This document shows, piece by piece, positions 39,589 through 49,409 of a stretch of 64,000 nucleotides of DNA (position 1 is its first letter; each line of letters starts with the position of its first letter). Location of the stretch: positions 1,860,001 through 1,924,000 of the forward strand of contig NZ_JBGEDP010000001.1 in NCBI RefSeq assembly GCF_041206865.1, written 5' to 3'. The position numbers and the translations under genes were made by a program. The notes under the pieces were generated by a model that ran no database searches, was not told where the DNA came from, and worked only from the letters and a program-made list of their open reading frames with translations. Source of the DNA: Mycobacterium sp. HUMS_12744610 (lineage in GTDB: Bacteria; Actinomycetota; Actinomycetes; Mycobacteriales; Mycobacteriaceae).

Positions 39589-40254
39589 ATGAAGGACTCT
39601 CGGGCCAGAACAGTCGCCGCGGCAGGTCTGGCGACGATCGCGGTCGTCGGCTTCTCGGCGTGTTCGAGCAACAAGTCGGCGTCCGGGTCGTCGACGACTG
39701 AGACGACGCCGTCGAGCATGGCGGCACCCACGACGACGTCGGCCATGGCCGACCCCGCTGCCGACCTGATCGGTACCGGTTGCGCCGCCTACGCCAAGCA
39801 GAACCCCAGCGGTCCCGGCTCCGTCGCCGGGATGGCCCAGGACCCGGTTGCCACGGCCGCGTCGAACAACCCGATGCTGACCACCCTGACGTCGGCGCTG
39901 TCCGGCAAGCTGAACCCGGACGTCAACCTGGTCGACACGCTGAACAACGGCCAGTACACGGTGTTCGCCCCGACCGACGCCGCCTTCGGCAAGCTGCCGG
40001 CCGCCACCATCGACAAACTCAAGACGGACGCCCCGTTGCTCACGAGCATCCTGACCTACCACGTGGTGCAGGGTCAGGAGAGTCCGGCCAGGGTCGACGG
40101 CGCCCACCCGACCCTGCAGGGCGCCACCGTGACGGTGACCGGCCAGGGTGACGCCCTCAAGGTCAACGACGCCGGTCTGGTCTGCGGTGGCGTTCGCACC
40201 GCCAACGCGACCGTGTACATGATCGACACCGTGCTGATGCCTCCGGGTCAGTAG
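39589..40254 (+). CDS. mpt83: MPT83-type fasciclin lipoprotein
   Basis: 221 residues. Signal peptide with lipobox VVGFSAC (cysteine near 25) and a Ser/Thr-rich linker, so a cell-surface lipoprotein. The fasciclin (FAS1) domain follows: [42 protein letters not shown], ending [13 protein letters not shown]. An antigen of the SigK regulon. Paired with mpt70 and dipZ as in M. tuberculosis Rv2873-2875. Confidence 0.93.
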   Translation: MKDSRARTVAAAGLATIAVVGFSACSSNKSASGSSTTETTPSSMAAPTTTSAMADPAADLIGTGCAAYAKQNPSGPGSVAGMAQDPVATAASNNPMLTTLTSALSGKLNPDVNLVDTLNNGQYTVFAPTDAAFGKLPAATIDKLKTDAPLLTSILTYHVVQGQESPARVDGAHPTLQGATVTVTGQGDALKVNDAGLVCGGVRTANATVYMIDTVLMPPGQ

Positions 40255-40268
40255 AGCGGGCGAGACGA

Positions 40269-40298
40269 GAACAGCCCGGCCACGGTCGGGCTGTTCTT
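40269..40298 (+). terminator. Intrinsic terminator after mpt83
   Basis: GAACAGCCCG, loop GCCACGGT, CGGGCTGTTC then TT: a perfect 10-pair stem 14 bases after the mpt83 stop. Probably limits read-through into dipZ. Confidence 0.65.
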
Positions 40299-40344
40299 CC
40301 CGATAGGCACCAATCCGGGACCGCAGCGGCCACGAATAACTGTC

Positions 40345-42057
40345 GTGTTGACCGTAGCGCTGATCGGCTTCCTCGGTGGCCTGCTGACGGGCGTCTCGCC
40401 GTGCATCCTCCCGGTGCTTCCGGTGATTTTCTTCGTGGGCACCCCAAACGCCGCCAACGACGATGTGCCGCAACGCAAGCGGTCGAGGCCCTTGCGGCCC
40501 TACCTGGTCGTCGTCGGCTTGGTGGTCAGCTTCAGCCTGGTCACGCTGACCGGTTCCGCACTGCTGTCCCTGCTGCACCTGCCGCAGGACGCCATCCGCT
40601 GGGCCGCGCTCACCGCGCTCGCCGCGATCGGCCTGGGCCTGATCTTCCCGCCGGTCCAGCATCTGCTCGAGCGGCCGTTCGCGCGCATCCCGCAAAAATC
40701 CATCGGCATGGACGGCGGCGGGTTCGGCCTGGGTCTGGCGCTGGGCGCGCTCTATGTCCCCTGCGCGGGGCCCGTCCTCGCCGCCATCGCGGTGGCCGGC
40801 GCCACGGATTCCATCGGTCCGGTCACCGCGGTGCTGACGGTCGCGTTCGCGCTCGGCGTCGCCGTGCCCTTGCTGGTTTTCGCTCTGGCGGGCCAACGAG
40901 TAGCCCAGCGGATCAACGTGTTCCGGCGCAACCAGCGGCAGATCCGCATCGCGGCGGGGCTGCTGATGATCTCGCTCGCGCTGGCCTTGGTGTTCAATGT
41001 GGCCGCGGCGCTGCAGACCGCCGTGCCCGACTACACCGGATCGCTGCAGGACAGGCTGGCCGCCGACCCTGGGATCCGGCAGCACCTGCAACTCGGTGGC
41101 CTCGTCAACGACCAGAACGCGCAGCTGTCCAACTGCGGCAACGGTGCCACGGAGCTCGAAAACTGCGGCCCGGCACCGGGTCTCAAGGGCATAACCGAAT
41201 GGCTGAACACACCCGGGGACCGGCCGGTCGAACTCGCGTCGCTGCGCGGCAAGGTTGTCCTGATCGATTTCTGGGCGTACTCGTGCATCAACTGCCAGCG
41301 CGCCATCCCCCACGTCGTCGGCTGGTACGACGCGTACAAGGAGTACGGGTTCGAGGTGGTCGGGGTGCACACGCCCGAGTACGCCTTCGAGAAGGTGGCC
41401 GGCAATGTCGCCAAAGGCGCCGCCGACCTGGGCATCCGGTATCCGATCGCCCTCGACAACCGGTATTCGACGTGGACGAACTACCGAAACCGCTACTGGC
41501 CCGCGGAATATCTGATCGACGGTGCCGGCCAGGTGCGGCACATCAGGTTCGGCGAAGGTGACTACAGCGTCACCGAGAAGCTGATCCGGCGGCTCCTCGT
41601 CGACGCGCATCCCGGACTCGAGCTGCCGCCGCCGCGGGACACGACCGGCTCCGCTCCCCGCCGACAGACCACCCCGGAGACTTATTTGGCAGTCGGCAAG
41701 GTCGTCAACTACGGCGGTGGCGGCCGTTACGACGAAGGGGCCGCGACGTTCGACTACCCACCGGCCCTCGCCGCCGACAGCTTCGCGCTGCGGGGACGGT
41801 GGTCGCTGGACTACCAGGGCGCGACGGCCGACACGGACCGGTGCGGCATCGAACTGAACTACCACGCCCAAGACGTCTATGTCGTCGCCGGTGGAAGGGG
41901 AACTCTGACCGTCACGCGCGGCGGACACTCCGTTGCGGTGCCGATCAGCGGTCCGCCGACGTCGCACCAGATCGTCGCCGACGATCGTCTGGCGCCGGGA
42001 ACGCTCGAGGTTCGCCCCAGCCAGGGGTTGCAGATCTACTCGTTCACCTACGGCTAA
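40345..42057 (+). CDS. dipZ: DipZ: CcdA-type thiol-electron transporter fused to thioredoxin-like and carbohydrate-binding-like domains
   Basis: 570 residues from GTG 40345. Residues 1-235 are a six-helix CcdA/DsbD-like membrane part with [10 protein letters not shown] and [11 protein letters not shown], the two cysteines that carry electrons across the membrane. Residues about 285-430 are an extracytoplasmic thioredoxin fold with CxxC motif [11 protein letters not shown]. The last roughly 130 residues form a beta-sandwich. Known in M. tuberculosis between mpt83 and mpt70. Likely supports disulfide handling of the secreted antigens. Confidence 0.93.
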   Translation: MLTVALIGFLGGLLTGVSPCILPVLPVIFFVGTPNAANDDVPQRKRSRPLRPYLVVVGLVVSFSLVTLTGSALLSLLHLPQDAIRWAALTALAAIGLGLIFPPVQHLLERPFARIPQKSIGMDGGGFGLGLALGALYVPCAGPVLAAIAVAGATDSIGPVTAVLTVAFALGVAVPLLVFALAGQRVAQRINVFRRNQRQIRIAAGLLMISLALALVFNVAAALQTAVPDYTGSLQDRLAADPGIRQHLQLGGLVNDQNAQLSNCGNGATELENCGPAPGLKGITEWLNTPGDRPVELASLRGKVVLIDFWAYSCINCQRAIPHVVGWYDAYKEYGFEVVGVHTPEYAFEKVAGNVAKGAADLGIRYPIALDNRYSTWTNYRNRYWPAEYLIDGAGQVRHIRFGEGDYSVTEKLIRRLLVDAHPGLELPPPRDTTGSAPRRQTTPETYLAVGKVVNYGGGGRYDEGAATFDYPPALAADSFALRGRWSLDYQGATADTDRCGIELNYHAQDVYVVAGGRGTLTVTRGGHSVAVPISGPPTSHQIVADDRLAPGTLEVRPSQGLQIYSFTYG

Positions 42058-42086
42058 ACCCCGGCGCGATTGATTTGCACGGTCGG

Positions 42087-42113
42087 CAGTCCAAACCGGT
42101 TCGAGCTCCGAAC
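42087..42113 (+). promoter_or_regulatory. Candidate SigK promoter of mpt70
   Basis: CAGTCC at 42087-42092 and CCGAAC at 42108-42113 with a 15-base spacer, 61 bases before the mpt70 start. The -10 differs from the consensus by one base and the -35 by two. The distance to the start codon equals that at mpt83. Confidence 0.55.
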
Positions 42114-42174
42114 TACTCGTGTCGATACCAATCCGGCGGCGGATACCGTCGCCGACACGTAGGAGGCCAGACAC

Positions 42175-42759
42175 ATGAAAGCACGCACCACCTCAATGTT
42201 GGCGACGGGTTTCGCGGCGGCGACCCTCATCGGTCTCACCGTGACCACCGCCCCGACCGCGGCAGCGGCCGACCTGGTGGGGCCCGGATGCGCGGATTAC
42301 GCGGCGGCAAATCCCAGCGGTCCCGCATCGGTAGAGGGCATGTCGCAGGTCCCCGTCGCGGTGGCGGCGTCGAACAACCCGATGCTGACGACGCTGACCG
42401 CCGCGCTTTCCGGCAAGCTGAATCCCGATGTGAACCTGGTCGACACGCTCGACAACGGCCAGTACACGGTGTTCGCACCGACCGACGCCGCCTTCGGCAA
42501 GCTGCCGGAGTCGACGATCGGCCAGCTCAAGACCGATTCGAAGCTGCTGACCAGCATCCTGACCTATCACGTGGTGCAGGGGCAGCTGAGTCCGGCTCGG
42601 GTGGCGGGTTCCCACAAGACCCTGCAAGGCGCGAACGTGAACGTGACCGGCCAGGGGAACGATCTCAGGGTCGCAAACGCCCGCGTTGTCTGCGGTGGCG
42701 TGCCGACGGCGAACGCCACGGTGTACCTGATCGACACGGTGCTGATGCCGCCGATGTAG
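42175..42759 (+). CDS. mpt70: MPT70-type secreted fasciclin protein
   Basis: 194 residues. Cleavable signal peptide ([20 protein letters not shown], likely cut after AAA near 30), then a FAS1 domain nearly the same as MPT83: [27 protein letters not shown], ending [14 protein letters not shown]. It lacks the lipobox cysteine, so it is secreted while MPT83 is anchored. The two clearly arose by duplication. Strong ribosome-binding site AGGAGG. Confidence 0.93.
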   Translation: MKARTTSMLATGFAAATLIGLTVTTAPTAAAADLVGPGCADYAAANPSGPASVEGMSQVPVAVAASNNPMLTTLTAALSGKLNPDVNLVDTLDNGQYTVFAPTDAAFGKLPESTIGQLKTDSKLLTSILTYHVVQGQLSPARVAGSHKTLQGANVNVTGQGNDLRVANARVVCGGVPTANATVYLIDTVLMPPM

Positions 42760-42835
42760 TCGTTCGGTCGGGAAAAGCTCCGTCACAACGTGATCGGTGG
42801 GGAAATTCATCGGCATGGTGGGCGATGATGGAAGC

Positions 42836-43807
42836 GTGACGCTGAAGAGTCCCGACGGCGTGCTGGGCATCGGCGAGTTCGAGCCCACCTTCGAGGCCGA
42901 GCTGGCCGCGCGTTACCGGATCCCCAGGCTGCCCGACGGTCCCGGTCGGGCCGATTTCCTGGCGGGGCGCGCGGCCGGTGTCCGGGTGCTGGTCACGTCC
43001 GGGCGGCCCGGCGTCGACGCGGAGATGATAGCGGCGCTGCCCGGCCTGGAGGCGATCGTCAATAACGGCGCCGGTGTGGACCTGATCGACCTGGACGCGG
43101 CGGAGCGCTTGGGGGTCGGCGTGAGCAACACCCCCGGCGTGCTCTCGGACACGGTCGCCGATACGGCGCTGGGGCTGATCCTGATGGCGGTGCGGCGTTT
43201 CGGCGCCGCCGACCGCTACGTGCGGGGCGGCCGATGGGCGCGCGAGGGCCAGTTCCCGTACGCCAGGGACGTCAGCGGCCTGCGGGTCGGCATCCTGGGC
43301 CTCGGTCGCATCGGTTCGGCCATCGCGAGCAGGCTGCTCGGGTTCGACTGTGCCATCGCCTATCACAACCGCAACCGGATCGAAGGGTCGCCGTACCGCT
43401 ACGCCGAGTCTCCGGTCGAGTTGGCCGAATCGGTCGACGTCCTCGTCGTCGCCACCACGGGTGATCACGAAGCGCGCCACCTGGTCGACCGCAGAGTCCT
43501 GCACGCGTTGGGGCCCGAGGGCTACCTGATCAACATCGCGCGCGGCAGCGTGGTCGACCAGGACGCGCTGGTGGAGCTGGTGACCAGCGGCGGGCTGGCC
43601 GGCGCGGGCCTGGACGTCTTCGCCGACGAGCCCCGGGTGCCCACGGAGTTGCTCGGGCTCGACAACGTGGTGCTCTTCCCGCACATCGGCAGCGCGACGG
43701 CCCGGACGAGACGGGCGATGGCGCAGCTCGCGATCCGCAATCTGGACAGCTATCTCCAGACCGGTCAGCTCGTGACACCCGTGCTGCGGCCCCGCGGCCG
43801 GCGGTGA
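42836..43807 (+). CDS. D-isomer-specific 2-hydroxyacid dehydrogenase
   Basis: 323 residues from GTG 42836 (a longer frame begins at 42797). NAD(P)-binding loop GLGRIGSAIAS (about 155). Catalytic residues: Arg in NIARGSVVDQ, Glu in FADEPRVP, His in FPHIGSAT. The family reduces 2-ketoacids such as glyoxylate, hydroxypyruvate or phosphohydroxypyruvate; no ACT or regulatory domain is present, so it is not a full SerA. Substrate unknown. Convergent with the cyclase gene, 6 bases apart. Confidence 0.85.
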   Translation: MTLKSPDGVLGIGEFEPTFEAELAARYRIPRLPDGPGRADFLAGRAAGVRVLVTSGRPGVDAEMIAALPGLEAIVNNGAGVDLIDLDAAERLGVGVSNTPGVLSDTVADTALGLILMAVRRFGAADRYVRGGRWAREGQFPYARDVSGLRVGILGLGRIGSAIASRLLGFDCAIAYHNRNRIEGSPYRYAESPVELAESVDVLVVATTGDHEARHLVDRRVLHALGPEGYLINIARGSVVDQDALVELVTSGGLAGAGLDVFADEPRVPTELLGLDNVVLFPHIGSATARTRRAMAQLAIRNLDSYLQTGQLVTPVLRPRGRR

Positions 43808-43813
43808 CGCGGT

Positions 43814-45439
43814 CTACTCGGTCGGGGGAGCGGGCTCGGCGGGCGAGGCGAGCCGGGTGGGGCGCTCGTGCCCGCGGAGGGTGACCGTCTCGCCCAGCGA
43901 CCAACGGGCGCGCTCGTTTTCGCTCGCGCCGTCGAGCGTGCCGGCCGTCGCGAGCAACCGGCCCGGATATGACTTGGCCAGCTCGCACAGCCGCGCGGCC
44001 TCGTTGACCGGCTCACCGATCACGGTGTACTCGAAGCGTTCCCGGGCGCCGACGTTGCCGGCGACCACTTGGCCCGCCGCGACGCCGATGCCGGCCTGGC
44101 ATTCGGGCATCTCCTCGCCGAGCCGCTCGGCGATGCGGCGGGCAGCCGCCAGCGCCTCCTCTTCGGGGCGCTCGAGGCGGTTCGGGGCGCCGAACACGGC
44201 CAGCGTCGCATCTCCCTCGAACTTGTTGACCAGGCCGCGGTGTCGGTCGACCTCCTCGACGACGATGCCGAAAAACCCGTTGAGCACCGCGACGACTTCG
44301 GCGGGCGGGCGGCTGGTCACCAACTGGGTGGAGCCGACGATGTCGATGAACACGACGGCGACGTGGCGTTCTTCCCCGCCCAGCTTCGGGCGCTCGCGTT
44401 CGGCGGCGGCGGCCACCTCGCGTCCGACGTGCCGGCCGAACAGGTCGCGCACGCGTTCCCGTTCACGCAGGCCGTCGACCATCGCGTTGAAACCGCGTTG
44501 CAACTCGCCGAGTTCGGTCCCGTCGAACACCACCAGGTTGCCCCGCAGATCGCCGCGCTCGACCCGCTCGAGCGCCGTGCGCACCACCCGCACCGGCGTT
44601 GCCGTCAGCCACGCCAGGATCCACATCAACAGGCAACCGAAAATCAGCGTGGCGGTGGAGATCATCACCACGCCGACGGCGAACTCGGTTTCGGTCATGT
44701 TGCGCATCAGGAGCTGGAAGAAGGCCACCAGCGCGATACCGATCACCGGGACGCCCGAGCCGAAGAACCAGACCATCATGGTCCGGCCCATGATGCCCGC
44801 GGTCAGCCGCTGGGGCGGACGTCCCGCCTCGAGCGCCTGCGCGGCCACCGGACGTAGCGCGAACTCGGTTGCCAGATAGCTCCCGGTGGCGACCAGGACG
44901 CCCGCAAACGTCACGACGAACAGGAACCGCGGGACGAACAAGACGTTGACCAGCCCGTAGAGGGTGGTCAGCAGCGCCGCGCCGGATCCCCACAGGACGA
45001 TGTCGACGATCGCGACCCGCCACGGCGCCAGGAACGTGTTGCGCTCGTCCTCGCGGGTCGGTGTGCGCTCCTCGATCGACCAGCGCAGCGCGATCACGGT
45101 CCGCCGGGTGATCCAGAACGCGCCCAGTGCCAGCGCTACCGCGATGTAGGCGGGCACCACCGCGAACGTGAGCCAGAGCGGCGCGTCGTCGAACACGCTC
45201 GGCTCGGGGATCGCGACCGTCACCAACAGCAGGGCGACGCCGATGCCGATCAGGTTCACGGCCACGACGAGCACGGTCAGGATCACCTGGATGCGGATGC
45301 GCCGGCGCCGTTGGCTTTCGGTGACCCGCCCGAGCAGCAGCGAGCCGTACGCCGGGGTCTCCGACAGCCGGCCGCTCTGACGGGTGACCGCTTCGAGCAC
45401 CCGGCCCAGGCGCCGTGCCACCGTCTTTTCTGCCGACAT
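43814..45439 (-). CDS. Membrane class III adenylate cyclase with HAMP domain
   Basis: 541 residues. Six hydrophobic helices within 1-265, then a HAMP linker ([14 protein letters not shown], about 290-340). The catalytic cyclase domain follows: metal aspartate in [25 protein letters not shown] with lysine and second aspartate, and VNEAARLC with the transition-state arginine. All key residues are present, so it should be active. Rv1318c/Rv1319c/Rv1320c type, but only one copy is here where M. tuberculosis has three in tandem. Divergent from nucS. Confidence 0.92.
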   Translation of the reverse strand: MSAEKTVARRLGRVLEAVTRQSGRLSETPAYGSLLLGRVTESQRRRRIRIQVILTVLVVAVNLIGIGVALLLVTVAIPEPSVFDDAPLWLTFAVVPAYIAVALALGAFWITRRTVIALRWSIEERTPTREDERNTFLAPWRVAIVDIVLWGSGAALLTTLYGLVNVLFVPRFLFVVTFAGVLVATGSYLATEFALRPVAAQALEAGRPPQRLTAGIMGRTMMVWFFGSGVPVIGIALVAFFQLLMRNMTETEFAVGVVMISTATLIFGCLLMWILAWLTATPVRVVRTALERVERGDLRGNLVVFDGTELGELQRGFNAMVDGLRERERVRDLFGRHVGREVAAAAERERPKLGGEERHVAVVFIDIVGSTQLVTSRPPAEVVAVLNGFFGIVVEEVDRHRGLVNKFEGDATLAVFGAPNRLERPEEEALAAARRIAERLGEEMPECQAGIGVAAGQVVAGNVGARERFEYTVIGEPVNEAARLCELAKSYPGRLLATAGTLDGASENERARWSLGETVTLRGHERPTRLASPAEPAPPTE

Positions 45440-45475
45440 GGTGGCGTCAGCCTAATTTGTCGGCCACGCTCTAAG

Positions 45476-46156
45476 GTGAGTCGGGTGCGACTCGTGATTG
45501 CCCAATGCACCGTCGACTACGTCGGCCGGCTCACCGCGCATTTACCGTCCGCGCGCAGGTTGTTGCTGTTCAAGGCCGACGGGTCGGTCAGCGTGCACGC
45601 CGACGACCGCGCCTACAAGCCGTTGAACTGGATGAGTCCGCCGTGCCGGCTGACCGAGGAGCCCGTCGGCGAGGCGCCGGTGTGGGTGGTGGAAAACAAA
45701 GCAGGAGAACAGCTGCGCATCACCGTCGAAGCGGTCGAGCATGACTCCAGCCACGACCTGGGCGTCGATCCCGGGTTGGTCAAGGACGGCGTCGAGGCCC
45801 ACCTGCAGGCGTTGCTCGCCGAGCACGTGCAGCTGCTGGGCGAGGGGTACACGTTAGTGCGCCGGGAGTACATGACCGCGATCGGGCCCGTCGATCTGCT
45901 CTGCCGCGACGAGCGGGGCGGGGCGGTCGCGGTGGAGATCAAGCGGCGCGGCGAGATCGACGGCGTCGAGCAGCTCACCCGTTATCTCGAGCTGCTCAAC
46001 CGCGACAGCCTGCTGGCCCCGGTCCACGGGGTGTTCGCCGCCCAGCAGATCAAACCGCAGGCGCGCACGCTGGCCGAGGACCGCGGGATTCGTTGTCTCA
46101 CACTGGATTACGACAAGATGCGGGGCATGGACAGCGACGAGTACCGGCTGTTCTGA
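45476..46156 (+). CDS. nucS: Endonuclease NucS (mismatch-specific)
   Basis: 226 residues from GTG 45476, the exact length of M. tuberculosis NucS. Cuts mismatched DNA and carries the non-canonical mismatch repair of actinobacteria, which lack MutS/MutL. The C-terminal nuclease has GPVDLLCRD and [13 protein letters not shown], whose Asp, Glu and Lys form the catalytic site. The end EYRLF resembles a sliding-clamp-binding motif. Confidence 0.96.
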   Translation: MSRVRLVIAQCTVDYVGRLTAHLPSARRLLLFKADGSVSVHADDRAYKPLNWMSPPCRLTEEPVGEAPVWVVENKAGEQLRITVEAVEHDSSHDLGVDPGLVKDGVEAHLQALLAEHVQLLGEGYTLVRREYMTAIGPVDLLCRDERGGAVAVEIKRRGEIDGVEQLTRYLELLNRDSLLAPVHGVFAAQQIKPQARTLAEDRGIRCLTLDYDKMRGMDSDEYRLF

Positions 46157-46180
46157 GGGCCCCGGATTAGACTGGCCGCA

Positions 46181-46476
46181 TGGCACGGCGCCGCACACCG
46201 CCGCGACGACAGCGGCCCGTGCCGTTGTCGGCAGTCTCGCGGCGGGTCGAGACGGGACCCGACGGGCACGAATACGAGGTTCGCCCGGTCGCGGCGGCGC
46301 GTGCCGTCAAGATCTACCGCTGCCCCGGCTGTGACCACGAGATCCGTTCGGGCACCGCGCATGTGGTGGTCTGGCCGACCGATACTCACGACGCCGGGAT
46401 CGGGGACCGCCGGCACTGGCACACGGGGTGCTGGGCCGCCCGCGCGACGCGCCGGCCTACCCGGAAATGGTCGTGA
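46181..46476 (+). CDS. Small zinc-ribbon-like protein (Rv1322 type)
   Basis: About 98 residues beginning MARRRTPPRR (first base within one of the given start). A basic N-terminus is followed by YRCPGCDHEIRSG and HWHTGCW, a CxxC...HxxxC pattern likely to bind one zinc. Function unknown; conserved next to nucS in mycobacteria. Confidence 0.8.
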
Positions 46477-46498
46477 GGCCCTTCAATGCCGCAGCCGT

Positions 46499-46963
46499 TC
46501 AGGAAGCGGGTTCGACGAGCTCGATGAGGACTCCGCCGGCATCCTTGGGATGGACGAAGTTGATGCGGGAGTTGGCCGTACCGCGGCGGGGTGCTTCGTA
46601 CACCAGACGGACCCCGTGGGAGCGCAGGTGCTCGCTGATGACGTCGAGGTCGCCGACCCGGACGGCCATCTGCTGGATGCCCGGCCCGCGCTTGTCGAGG
46701 AACTTGGCGATCGTCGACGAGTCGTCGATCGGGGCCATCAGCTGAATCTGTGCGGTGCCGGGCGGCGCGTCGCGCACCGCCAGCATGGCCTCACGGATAC
46801 CCTGATCGTCGTTGACTTCCTCGTGCACCAGGATCATGCCGAGGTGGTCGTGGTACCAGGCGATGGCCGCGTCGAGGTCGGGGACTGCGATGCCGACATG
46901 ATCAACCGCCGTCACGAGCGTGGTAGACAGCAACTGACGGGCGTCAACTTGATCCGTCGTCAT
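46499..46963 (-). CDS. mce: Methylmalonyl-CoA epimerase
   Basis: 154 residues from ATG 46963. Interconverts (S)- and (R)-methylmalonyl-CoA in propionate metabolism. Glyoxalase-fold metal ligands: His in VDHVGIAVPD, the central Gln/His strand (AQIQLMAP, GIQQMAVRV) and Glu in GGVLIELVEP. Rv1322A type. The gene is divergent from fadA4. The in-frame extension to 47224 lies inside fadA4 and is rejected. Confidence 0.92.
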   Translation of the reverse strand: MTTDQVDARQLLSTTLVTAVDHVGIAVPDLDAAIAWYHDHLGMILVHEEVNDDQGIREAMLAVRDAPPGTAQIQLMAPIDDSSTIAKFLDKRGPGIQQMAVRVGDLDVISEHLRSHGVRLVYEAPRRGTANSRINFVHPKDAGGVLIELVEPAS

Positions 46964-47054
46964 CTCACAACGGTAACCTGACGGCAAAGATTTCGCTTCT
47001 TCGGGGATCGGAATCGGCCCCCAGTGAGCGCCTAGTAGGCCTAAGGAGATAGTC

Positions 47055-48248
47055 ATGACGACGTCGGTGATCGTTGCTGGAGCCCGTACTCCCATCGGCA
47101 AGCTGATGGGTTCGCTGAAGGACTTTTCGGCCAGTGACCTGGGCGCCATCGCGATTTCCGGCGCGCTGGAAAAGGCCTTCCCGAACGTCGAGGCGCCGGC
47201 GTCGCTGGTCGAGTACGTGATCATGGGCCAGGTGCTGACCGCCGGAGCCGGTCAGATGCCCGCGCGCCAGGCGGCGGTGGCGGCCGGCATCGGCTGGGAC
47301 GTCCCGGCACTGACGATCAACAAGATGTGCCTGTCCGGTATCGACGCCATCGCCCTGGCTGACCAGCTGATTCGCGCCGGAGAGTTCGACGTGGTGGTGG
47401 CCGGTGGGCAGGAGTCCATGACCAAGGCGCCGCACCTGCTGATGGACAGCCGCTCGGGCTACAAGTACGGCGACGTCACCGTGCTGGACCACATGGCCTA
47501 CGACGGCCTGTACGACGTGTTCACCGACCAGCCGATGGGCGCGCTCACCGAGCAGCGCAACGACGTCGACAAATTCACCCGCGAGGAGCAGGACTCCTAC
47601 GCCGCGCGTTCGCATCAGCGGGCGGCCGCGGCGTGGAAGGACGGGGTGTTTGCCGACGAGGTGGTGCCGGTCAACATCCCGCAGCGCAAGGGTGACCCGC
47701 TGCAGTTCGCCGAGGACGAGGGCATCCGCGCCAACACCACCGCCGAATCGCTGGCCGGTCTCAAGCCGGCGTTCCGCCGTGACGGCACCATCACCGCGGG
47801 TTCGGCGTCGCAGATCTCCGACGGCGCGGCCGCGGTCGTGGTGATGAACAAGGAGAAAGCCCAGGCGCTGGGCCTGACGTGGCTGGCCGAGATCGGTGCG
47901 CACGGCGTCGTGGCCGGACCGGATTCGACGCTGCAGTCGCAGCCGGCCAACGCGATCAGGAAGGCGCTCGGGCGCGAAGGCATCTCGGTCGACCAACTCG
48001 ACGTGGTGGAGATCAACGAGGCGTTCGCGGCGGTCGCGCTGGCCTCGACCCGCGAGCTGGGGCTGAATCCCGACATCGTCAACGTCAACGGCGGCGCGAT
48101 CGCCGTCGGGCACCCGATCGGCATGTCGGGAGCCCGCATCGCGCTGCACGTCGCCCTGGAGTTGGCGCGCCGCGGCTCCGGCTACGGTGTCGCCGCCCTG
48201 TGCGGGGCGGGTGGACAGGGCGACGCGCTGATTCTGCGGGCCGGGTAA
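47055..48248 (+). CDS. fadA4: Acetyl-CoA acetyltransferase (thiolase)
   Basis: 397 residues. Nucleophile cysteine C92 in NKMCLSG; C-terminal signatures [20 protein letters not shown] and [10 protein letters not shown] with the second catalytic cysteine. Makes or cleaves acetoacetyl-CoA type substrates. Ribosome-binding site AAGGAGA before ATG 47055. Confidence 0.95.
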   Translation: MTTSVIVAGARTPIGKLMGSLKDFSASDLGAIAISGALEKAFPNVEAPASLVEYVIMGQVLTAGAGQMPARQAAVAAGIGWDVPALTINKMCLSGIDAIALADQLIRAGEFDVVVAGGQESMTKAPHLLMDSRSGYKYGDVTVLDHMAYDGLYDVFTDQPMGALTEQRNDVDKFTREEQDSYAARSHQRAAAAWKDGVFADEVVPVNIPQRKGDPLQFAEDEGIRANTTAESLAGLKPAFRRDGTITAGSASQISDGAAAVVVMNKEKAQALGLTWLAEIGAHGVVAGPDSTLQSQPANAIRKALGREGISVDQLDVVEINEAFAAVALASTRELGLNPDIVNVNGGAIAVGHPIGMSGARIALHVALELARRGSGYGVAALCGAGGQGDALILRAG

Positions 48249-48418
48249 CGGCCCGCGCGCCGCGTTGCTGGCGCGCGGTTCGCGCGCACACGTGTGATGT
48301 TCGTCATATCGGGCGCTCAGGAGCCTTTCGGCGGGGGCCGCGGCCGGATTTTCACTTTGCGCGAGTGTCCGCGCGACCGGGTGGATCGGGCGCCGATGTG
48401 CATGACAGACTTGACGGC

Positions 48419-49330
48419 GTGACGCGTCCGCGATCCTCCATAGGGCCTGCGCTGGCTGGTGCGGTCGACCTGTCCGGCCTCAAGCAGCGCGCTCAGCAAA
48501 AAGCATCGGCAGCTGGGGCCGGCGGCCGGGCGGCGCCGGCGGCGGGGGTGACCGAGGTCACCGAGGCCAATTTCGAAGACGAGGTGCTGATCCGGTCCGG
48601 CGAAGTGCCGGTCGTGGTGCTGTTGTGGTTGCCGCGCAACGACGCGTGTGCCCAGCTGGCCGAAACGCTGTCCGCGCTGGCCGCCGAGGACAACGGCAAA
48701 TGGTCGCTGGCCACGGTGGACGTCGAGGTGGCTCCCCGGGTCGCCCAGGCGTTCGGTGTGGAGGCGGTTCCGACCGTGGTGGCGTTGGCCGCCGGGCAGC
48801 CGTTGTCCAGTTTCGAGGGCGTGCAACCGGCCGACCAGCTGCGCCGTTGGGTGGATTCGCTGCTCGCGGCAACGGACGGCAAGCTCAGGGGCCCGGGGGA
48901 GGCCGGGGAGTCGCCGCAAACCGATCCGGAGCTGTTGCAGGCGCGCCAGCGACTCGAGGCCGGCGACTTCGAGGCCGCCAAGGAGTCGTACCAGGCGATC
49001 CTGGACGCCAACCCCGGCAGCGTCGAGGCGAAGGCCGCGATCAGGCGGATCGACTTCCTCACGCGCGCAACGGCTCAAGTCCCCGACGCGGTCGCGGTGG
49101 CCGATGCGGCGCCGGGTGACATCGACGCCGCCTTCGCGGCCGCCGACGTGCAGATCCTCAACCAGGACGTCGGCGCCGCCTTCGAACGTCTGATCACGTT
49201 GGTGCGCAAGACATCCGGGGACGAGCGCGCCAAGGTGCGCACCCGCCTCGTCGAGTTGTTCGAACTGTTCGATCCGGCCGATCCGGAGGTCGTCGCCGGC
49301 CGGCGCAACCTCGCCAACGCGCTGTACTGA
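48419..49330 (+). CDS. Thioredoxin-like protein with TPR domain (Rv1324 type)
   Basis: 303 residues from GTG 48419. A thioredoxin fold spans about 40-150 (FEDEVLIRSGEVPVVVLLW, FGVEAVPTVVALAAG), but the CxxC is absent: only one cysteine in PRNDAC. So it is a co-chaperone type (CnoX/YbbN-like) rather than a reductase. Residues 165-303 carry tetratricopeptide-like helices ending PEVVAGRRNLANALY. Convergent with glgB; a long inverted repeat lies between them. Confidence 0.88.
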   Translation: MTRPRSSIGPALAGAVDLSGLKQRAQQKASAAGAGGRAAPAAGVTEVTEANFEDEVLIRSGEVPVVVLLWLPRNDACAQLAETLSALAAEDNGKWSLATVDVEVAPRVAQAFGVEAVPTVVALAAGQPLSSFEGVQPADQLRRWVDSLLAATDGKLRGPGEAGESPQTDPELLQARQRLEAGDFEAAKESYQAILDANPGSVEAKAAIRRIDFLTRATAQVPDAVAVADAAPGDIDAAFAAADVQILNQDVGAAFERLITLVRKTSGDERAKVRTRLVELFELFDPADPEVVAGRRNLANALY

Positions 49331-49334
49331 CGCG

Positions 49335-49394
49335 GCGAGCAGACGCAAAATCGCCCTGAAACCTCCGGTTTAGGGCGATTTTGCGTCTGCTCGC
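49335..49394. terminator. Long perfect inverted repeat between convergent genes
   Basis: A 23-pair perfect stem (49335-49357 with 49372-49394), starting GCGAGCAGACGCAAAATCGC and ending in its complement, with a further AAACC/GGTTT pair in the loop. It lies 4 bases after one stop and 15 bases before the glgB stop, so it can act on both strands as a bidirectional transcript end. The T4/A4 tracts inside the arms are unusual for this GC content. Confidence 0.75.
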
Positions 49395-49409
49395 GCTGAA
49401 TGCCGAGCG

